From Saccharothrix saharensis (GTDB lineage: Bacteria > Actinomycetota > Actinomycetes > Mycobacteriales > Pseudonocardiaceae): DNA of 64,000 nt. The stretch is from contig NZ_VFPP01000001.1 in the NCBI RefSeq assembly GCF_006716745.1, forward strand, positions 7,947,386 through 8,011,385. Direction: 5' to 3'. A model generated the notes under the pieces. The model saw nothing but the letters and a program-made list of their open reading frames with translations. It was not told where the DNA came from and made no database searches. Of this stretch, positions 1-9,000 are shown piece after piece. The number at the start of each line of letters is the position of its first letter. The first letter of the stretch is position 1. Position numbers and translations under genes: made by a program.

Positions 1-3000
1 TCGTGCCCGACCTGGCCGACGCGCTGGCCGGCACGCCGTTGCAGCCCGTGGGCACGTCCTACCGGCGCTGGTCGAAGGTGCTCGCCGAGCACGCCCGCGC
101 CGGCGCCCGGGTCACCGAGCTGCCGCTGTGGGCCGACCAGCTCCAGCGCGGCGACGTGCCGCTGGGCAGCCGCCCGCTCGACCCCGCCCGGGACACGTAC
201 GGCACGGCGCGGTCGCTGCGGCTCGTGCTGCCGACCGAGCCGACGGCCGCCCTGCTGACCAGGGTGCCCGCCGCGTTCCACGCCGAGATCAACGACGTGC
301 TGCTGGCGGGCCTCGCGGTCGCGGTCGCCGACTGGCGGCGCAGGCGGCTCGGCGCGGCCGACCCGGCGGTGCTGGTCGAGGTCGAGGGCCACGGCCGCGA
401 GCAGGTCGCCGACGAGCTGGACCTGTCCCGCACGGCGGGCTGGTTCACCAGCGTGTTCCCGCTGCGGGTCGACCCGGGCGAGCTGGACCGCGCCGACCTG
501 TGGGCGGGCGGCGCGAGCGCGGGCGCGGCCATCAAGCGGGTCAAGGAGCAGTTGCGGGCCCTGCCCGACCACGGCATCGGCTTCGGCCTGCTGCGCTACC
601 TCAACCCGCAGACCGTCGGCGCGCTGGCCCGGTTCGGCACGCCGCAGATCGGGTTCAACTACCTGGGTCGCGTCACCGCGGGTGACGGCGGCGAGTGGTC
701 GCTGGACGCGGCCACGGCCATCGGCACGGGCGTGCACCCGGACATGCCGCTGCGGCACGTCCTCGCCGTCACGCCGGTGACGGAGGACGGCCCGCACGGG
801 CCGACCCTGGTCGCCGACTGGCTGTGGGCCGACGGCCTGCTGTCCGACTCCGACGTCGAGGACGTCGCGCGCACGTGGTTCCGCGCGCTGGAGGCGTTCG
901 TCGAGCACGCCGCGCTGCCCGGCGCGGGCGGCCACAGCCCGTCCGACTTCGACCTGGTCGACCTGACCGAGCCGGAGATCGCCGACCTCGAGCGCGAGAC
1001 CGGCTCGGTGCTGGACGTGCTGCCGCTGTCGCCGTTGCAGAAGGGCCTGCTGTTCCAGGCCGAGTTCGACCGCGACGGGGCGGACGTCTACACCCTGCAG
1101 GTCGTCGTGGACGTCGAGGGCGCGCTGGACGTCGGGGCGTTCCGCGCCGCGGCCGAGGCGCTGCTGCGCCGGCACCCGAACCTGCGCGCGTCGTTCCACT
1201 CCCGCCCGTCCGGCGACGCGGTGCAGGTCGTCCCGGTGTCGGCGGCCCTGCCGTGGGAGGAGGTCGACCTCACCGGCATGGACCCGGACGACGCGGCGCG
1301 CGAGCTGGCGCGGCTGACCGACGCCGACTGGGTGCGCCGGTTCGACATGGCCGACCCGCCGCTGCTGCGGTTCACCGCCGTGCGGCTGGCCGACGACCGG
1401 TTCCGGCTGATCTGGGCCGTGCACCACATCCTGGTGGACGGCTGGTCGATGCCGATCTTCGCCCGGGAGCTGTTCACCCTCACCGCCAACGGCGCCGACC
1501 CGACCGCCCTGCCGCCGGTCGCGCCCTCGCGCGGCTACCTGGAGTGGTTGGCGCGGCAGGACGAGCAGGCGGCGCGCGAGGCGTGGCGGACCGCGCTGGA
1601 CGGCGTCGACGAGGCGACCCGGATCGGCCCGGCCGAACGGGCCCGCGTCACCGAGCCGCCCGCGTCGCTGGTCGTGGACCTGCCGGAGGACTTCACCCGC
1701 ACCCTGTCGAACTGGGCGCGGGCCCGCGGCCTGACGCTGAACACCGTCATGCAGGGCGCGTGGGCGATCCTGCTCGGCCGCCTCACCGGGCGGCACGACG
1801 TGGTGTTCGGCGCGGTGCACTCGGGCCGACCGGTGGACCTGCCGGGCATGGAGTCGATGGTCGGCCTGTTCCTCAACACGCTGCCGGTGCGGGTGCGGCT
1901 GGACCCGGCGGCCCCGGTGTCGGACCTGCTGGCCCGCGTGCAGGACGAGCAGTTCGACCTGGCGCCGCACCACTTCCTCGGCCTGGCCGAGGTGCAGCAG
2001 CTGACCGGGGTCGGCGAGCTGTTCGACACCGTGGTCAGCTTCCACAACTACCCGATGGACACCGACGACCTGTCCGGGATCATCCCCGGCGTCCGGCTGA
2101 CCGGCGCGGAGGGCAGGCTGGTCGCCGAGTACCCGTTCGCGCTCTCGGTCTACCCGGGCCGGGAGGTGCGGCTGCTGGCCCAGTACCGCTCCGACATCTT
2201 CGGCGAGGACCACATCCGGTCCGTGGTCGACCGCTTCACGCGCCTGCTGCGCACGCTGGTCGAGGACCCGGACGTCCGCGTGGGCCGGATCGACCTGCTG
2301 GCCCCCGACGAACGCGCCCGCGTGCTGCACGAGTGGGGCGGCACGATCCAGCCCGTCCCCGACGTCGTGGTCACCGACCTGTTCGAGGCGCGCGCGTCCG
2401 CCGCGCCCGACTCGACCGCGGCCGTGTTCGGCGGCGAACGCCTGACCTACGCCGAGCTGAACGCCCGCGCGAACCGGCTCGCCCGGATGCTCGTGGCCCG
2501 CGGCGCCGGGCCGGAGGGCGTGGTCGCGCTGGCCATGCCGCGCTCGCTGGAGATGCTGGTCGCCGTCCTGGCGGTGCTCAAGGCAGGCGCGGCCTACCTG
2601 CCGATCGACGCCAAGTACCCGGCCGACCGCGTCGACTACCTCATCACCGACGCCACGCCGAGCCTGCTGCTGTCCACCGTGGACGTCGCGGCCACGCTGG
2701 ACGTGGACGTCGAGGTGGTCGCCATCGACGCGGTCGACCTGTCCGGCTACCCCGACGGCGACCTCACCGACGACCACCGCGTCGCGCCGCTGCGCCCGCA
2801 CCACCCGGCCTACGTCATCCACACGTCCGGGTCCACCGGCAAGCCCAAGGGCGTCGTGGTCGACCACGCCGGGTTCGTCGCCATGGTGCTCAGCCTGATC
2901 GACAAGTTCCGGGTCACCCCCGACACCCGGGTCCTCCAGTTCGCCTCCTACAGCTTCGACGCCACGGTGTGGGAGATGGGTCTGGCGCTGTGCGGCGGCG

Positions 3001-6000
3001 GCACGGTCGTGGTCGCGGGCGACGACGCGCGCGGACCCGGCCGGGCGCTGATCGACCTGATCAACGACCAGGGCGTGAACCTGGCCGCGCTGCCGCCGGT
3101 GGTGGCGGGCGGCATGCCCGAGGGCACGGTGCTGCCCGCCGACCTGACCATGGTCGTGGCCGGCGAGGCGTGCCCGCCCGAGGTGGTGGCGCGCTGGTCG
3201 GTCACGCACCGCATGTTCAACGGCTACGGGCCGACGGAGTCGGTGCTGGCCGCGACCGTCGGCGGGCCGCTGTCACCCGGTGGACGTCCCCCGATCGGCA
3301 GGCCCACCGCGGCGCACCGCGTGTACGTGCTGGACCCGCTGCTCCAGCCCGTGCCCGTCGGCGTCACGGGCGAGCTGTACGTCAGCGGGGGCCTCGCCCG
3401 CGGCTACCTCAACCGGCCCGGCCTGACCGCGGAGCGGTTCGTGGCCGACCCGTTCGGCGGTCCGGGCGACCGCATGTACCGCACCGGCGACCTGGTGAAG
3501 TGGCACCCGGACGGCCAACTGGACTACCTGGGCCGGGCCGACGACCAGGTGCAGCTGCGCGGGTTCCGGATCGAGCTGGGCGAGATCGAGTCGGCGCTCC
3601 TCGCGCACGACGACGTGAACCTGGCCGTCGCCGTGGTCAGGGAGGACGAGGAGGGCGACCGGAAGCTGGTGGCCTACCTCGTCACCGACGACGGGAAGAC
3701 CGTGCCGGCCGGCCTGCGCGAGCGGCTGGTCGAGGCGCTGCCCGAGTACATGGTGCCGTCCGCGATCGTCGTGCTGGACGAGCTGCCGCTGACCACGCAG
3801 GGCAAGCTGGACCGCAAGGCGCTGCCCGCGCCCGACTTCGCGGGCCAGACCCGCGGTCGCGGCCCGCGCAACCCGATCGAGGAGATCCTCTGCGGCGTCT
3901 TCGCCGACGTGCTGCAACTGCCGCAGGTCGGCATCGACGACGACTTCTTCGCCCTGGGCGGGCACTCGCTGCTGGCCACCAAGGTGATCAGCCGGGCCCG
4001 GGCCGCGCTGGGCGTCGAGCTGCCGATCCGGGCGCTGTTCGAGGCCCGCACGGTCGCGGGCGTGGCCGAGCAGGTCGGCGGTGCGTCCGACGCCCGCCCG
4101 CCGCTGCGGCCCTACGCCCGCGACGAGCGCATCCCGCTGTCGTTCGCGCAGCGCCGGCTGTGGTTCCTGGACCGGTTCGAGGACGGCACGACCGGCACCT
4201 ACAACGTGCCGATGGCCGTGCGGCTGTCCGGCGACCTGGACCTGCCCGCGTTGCGGGGCGCGCTGCGCGACCTCGTGCAGCGGCACGAGATCCTGCGGTC
4301 GGTGTTCCCCGACGTCGAGGGCACGCCCTACCAGCGGGTGGTCGACGTGCCCGCCGACTACCCGGAGCTGCCGCTGACCCGGCTGCCGGAGGCGGAGCTG
4401 TCCGACGTGCTCACCGCCGAGGCCGACCGCGGCTTCGACCTCGCCACCGAACCGGTGGTGCGGGCGCGCCTGTTCGGCGTGGGGCCGTCGGAGCACGTGC
4501 TGCTGCTGGTGTTCCACCACATCGCGTTCGACGGCTGGTCGATCGCACCGCTGGTCGAGGACCTCGCCACGGCCTACCGGGCCCGCGTGGCGGGCACCCG
4601 GCCGGACTGGTCGCCGCTCGCGGTGCAGTACGCGGACTACGCGTTGTGGCAGCAGGACCTGCTCGGCGACGAGACCGACACCGGGAGCCTGCTGTCCCGC
4701 CAGCTCGCCTACTGGACGCAGGCTCTGGCCGGCGTGCCGGAGGAGCTGGAGCTGCCCACCGACTTCCCCCGGCCCGCCGTGAGCACCTACGACGGCGACG
4801 AGCTGCGGTTCGAGGTGGACGCCGAGCTGTACCACCGGGTGGTCGCGCTGGCCCGGGAGACGGGCGCGAGCGTGTTCATGGTGTTCCAGGCCGCCCTGTC
4901 GGCGTTGCTGACCAAGCTCGGCGCGGGCACGGACATCCCGCTGGGCACGCCCACCGCCGGCCGCACGGACGACGAGCTGGGCGCGCTGATCGGGTTCTTC
5001 GTCAACACGCTGGTGCTGCGCACCGACACCGGCGGCGACCCGACGTTCGCCGAGCTGCTGCACCGCGTCCGCGACACGAACCTGGCCGCCTACCAGCACC
5101 AGGACGTGCCGTTCGAGCACCTGGTCGACAAGCTCAACCCGGAGCGGTCGCTGAACAAGCAGCCGCTGTTCCAGGTCATGCTCGCGCTCAACAGCAGTGA
5201 CGACATCCCGCTGCACCTGCCGGGGCTGACCGGGCGCGTCGAGCCGGTGCGGTCGCAGCGGGCGAAGTTCGACTTCACCGTGCTGCTGGAGGAGCGCTAC
5301 GCCGAGGGCGTCCCGGCCGGGATGCACGGCGTGCTGGAGTACAGCACCGAGCTGTTCACCGAGGCCTCGGCGCGTCGGCTCGCGCAACGGCTGGTCGCGT
5401 TCCTGCGCACGGTGGTGACCGACCCGACCGCGCCGCTGAGCCGGTTCGACGTGCTGGACGAGGCCGAGCGGGCGCACGTGCTGGCCGCCGGCACCGGTCC
5501 GGTCCGGCCGCAGGCGTACGAGGGCGTGGTCGAGCGCGTGCGCCGGCTCGCGCTGGAGCGGCCGGACGCGGTGGCCGTGACCGACGACCGCGGCGGCGTC
5601 ACCTACGCCGAGCTGGTCGGGCGGGCGAGCGCGCTCTCCCGGCGGGTCGGCGACGGGCTGACCGCCGTGCTGGCCGCGCCGGGCGTCGGGTTCGTCACCG
5701 CCGTGCTCGGCGTGCTGGGCGCGGGCGGCGCGTACGTGCCGCTGGACGTGCAGGCGCCGGTCGCCCGCGTCGCCGCGCTGCTGGCCGACTGCGGCGCGCG
5801 GCGGCTCGCGGTGGACGAGGCGCACCTGGAGCTGGCCCGCGAGGTCGCCGGCGACGTCGAGGTCGTCGTGCTCGACGGCGCGGTGGACGCCGAGCTCGCC
5901 CCGGCCCTCGGCGCGCCCGACGACCTCGCGTACGTGATCTTCACGTCCGGCTCGACCGGCAAGCCGAAGGGTGCGATGGTGCACCGCCGGGGCATGGTGA

Positions 6001-9000
6001 ACCACCTGTGGTGCAAGGTGGACGACCTCGAAGTGTCCTCTTCGGACAAGATCGTGCACAACGCGCCGGTCACGTTCGACATCTCGGTGTGGCAGATGCT
6101 GACCGCGCTGATGGCGGGCGGGCAGGTCCGGGTCACCGGCCGCGACACCGCCGTGGACCCGAACGCGTTGTTCGCCACCGTCCCGGACGAGGGCGTGACG
6201 ATCCTCGAAGTCGTGCCGTCGCTGCTGCGCGCGGCGCTGGACGCGTGGGACATCACCGAGGAGACGCCCGCGCTGCCCGGCCTGCGGTGGCTGGTGGTCA
6301 CCGGCGAGGCGCTGCCGCCGGACCTGTGCCACCGCTGGTTCGCCCGCTACCCGGACATCCCGCTGGTCAACGCCTACGGGCCGACCGAGTGCTCCGACGA
6401 CGTCACGCACGCCGTCATCCGGCACGGCGACCCGTTGGGCGGCGCGCGCGTGCCGATCGGCCGCCCGGTCCGCAACACCCGGCTGTACGTGCTGGGCGAC
6501 GACCTGCGCCCGGTGCCCGCCGGGGTCGCCGGTGAGCTGTACGTCGGCGGCATCGGCGTCGGGCGCGGCTACCTCGGCGACCGGGCCAAGACGGCGGTCA
6601 CGTTCCTCGGCGACCCCTTCGGCGAGCCCGGTACCCGCATGTACCGCACGGGCGACCGCGTGGTGCTGCGGCCGGACGGGCAGCTCGAGTTCCTGGAGCG
6701 CCGCGACCACCAGGTCAAGGTCCGGGGCCACCGCATCGAGCTGGGCGAGGTCGAGGCGGCGTTGCGCGCCGTGCCCGAGGTGGGCGACGCGGCCGTGGCG
6801 GTCGGCGGCGACCAGGGCGGCCACAAGCGGCTCATCGGGTACCTCGTCGCCGCGCCCGGCGCGGTGCTGGACGTCGCGGCCGTGCGGGAGGCGTTGGGCG
6901 GCTCGTTGCCCGACTACATGGTCCCGGCCGCGATGGTCGTGCTCGACGCGCTGCCGCTGACGCCGAACGGGAAGGTCGACCGCAAGGCGCTGCCCGAGCC
7001 GGACCTGGCGGCGGGCGCCAGGGGCCGCGGCCCGGCCACGCCGGTCGAGGAGATCCTGTCCGGCGTGTTCGGCGAGGTGCTCGGCACCGCCGAGGTCGGC
7101 GTGGAGGACGACTTCTTCGAGCTCGGCGGCCACTCGCTGCTGGCCACCCGGGTCGTCAGCCGGGTCCGCACGGTGCTGGGCGTGGAGCTGCCGGTGCGGG
7201 CGCTGTTCGAGGCGCGCACGGTCGCGGGCCTGGCCAGGCTGGTCGTGGGCGCGGACCGGGCCCGGCCCGCGCTGCGCCCGGTCGAGCGCTCCGGCGACGA
7301 GGGCCTGCCGCTGTCGTTCGCGCAACGCCGGCTGTGGTTCCTCAACCAGCTCGAAGAGGGCTCCACCGGCACGTACAACATCCCGCTCGCGGTGCGGCTG
7401 ACCGGCGCGCTGGACGTGCCGGCGCTCGCCGCGGCGGTGGACGACGTGGTGGCGCGCAACGAGATCCTGCGCACCGTCTTCCCCGACGTGGACGGCGTGC
7501 CGTACCAGCGGGTGCTGCCCGCCCGGCCCGGCGCGCTGGTCACCGGTCGCGCGGACGACCTGCCGGCCACGCTCGCCGCGGAGGTGGACCGGGGCTTCGA
7601 CCTCGGCGCGGAACCCGCCCTGCGGGCCCGGCTGTACGAGGTGGGGGAGCGGGAGCACGTGCTGCTGCTGGTGTTCCACCACATCGCGTTCGACGGCTGG
7701 TCCACCGCGCCGCTGGCCCGCGACCTCGCCACCGCCTACGCGGCCCGCCGCACGGGCGAAGCGCCGTCGTGGCAGCCGCTGCCCGCCCAGTACGCGGACT
7801 ACGCGGTGTGGCAGCGGGAGTGGCTGGGCGACGAGCACGACCCGAAGAGCGTGCTGGCCGAGCAGTTGGCCTACTGGACGCGCGCGTTGGCCGACCTGCC
7901 CGAGGAACTGGACCTGCCCGCGGACTTCCCCCGGCCCCCGGTCAGCGACCACGAGGGCGACGTGCGCCAGTTCGCCGTGCCGCCCGAGCTGCACGCGGGC
8001 CTGCTGGCGCTGTCCCGCGAGACCGGTGCCAGCGTGTTCATGCTCATGCAGGCGGCGGTGTCGGCGCTGCTGACCAAGCTCGGCGCGGGCACCGACATCC
8101 CGCTGGGCAGCCCCATCGCGGGCCGCACCGACGAGGCGCTGCACGACATGGTCGGCTTCTTCGTCAACACGCTCGTGCTGCGCACCGACACCGGTGGCGA
8201 CCCGACGTTCCGCGAGCTGGTGCGCCGGGTCCGGGAGACCGACCTGGCCGCCTACGCCCACCAGGACCTGCCGTTCGAGTACCTGGTGGAGGCGCTGAAC
8301 CCGACCCGGTCGCTGGCCCGCCACCCGCTGTTCCAGGTGATGCTGGCGTTCCAGAACGACGACGACGCCACCGAGGCGCTGCCGGGCGTGCAGGCCGCCG
8401 TGGAGCCGATGAAGGCCGAGCGGTCCAAGTTCGACCTCACGTTCGACCTGGTGGAACGGCACGTCGACGGCGTGCCCGCGGGCATGGACGGCGTGCTGGC
8501 CTACCGCACGGACCTGTTCCGCCGCGCGACCGCGGACTCGATCGCCCAGCGGCTCGTCCGGGTGCTCACCGCCGTGGTGGCCGACCCGGACGCGCCGCTG
8601 AGCGACGTGGACGTGCTCAGCCCGGCCGAGCGGCACCGGATCCTGATCGAGTGGAACGACACCGCGCGCCGGTTCGACCGCGCGCTGGTGCCGGACCTGG
8701 TGGCCGACCGCACCAAGCAGATCCCCGGCGTCACCGCGCTGGCGGGCCCCGGCGGCGAGCTGACCTACCGGCAGCTCGGCGCGCGGTCCAACCGGCTGGC
8801 GCGGGAGCTGATCCGGCGCGGCGCGGGCCCGGAGAAGATCGTGGCCATCGCCGTGCCCCGGTCGGCCGACCTGGTCGTGGCGGCGCTGGCGGTGCTCAAG
8901 TCCGGCGCCGCGTTCCTGCCGGTCGACCCCGACCACCCGGCCGACCGCGTTCGGCTCACGCTGGCGGACGCCTCGCCGGTCCTGGTCGTCACCACCGGTG

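Noticed and set aside
1006..4095. Firm tryptophan or phenylalanine call for left module a
   Set aside because: The pocket D-A-W-A-V-A-G-L-A has no exact counterpart I can recall; only aromatic-like is defensible.
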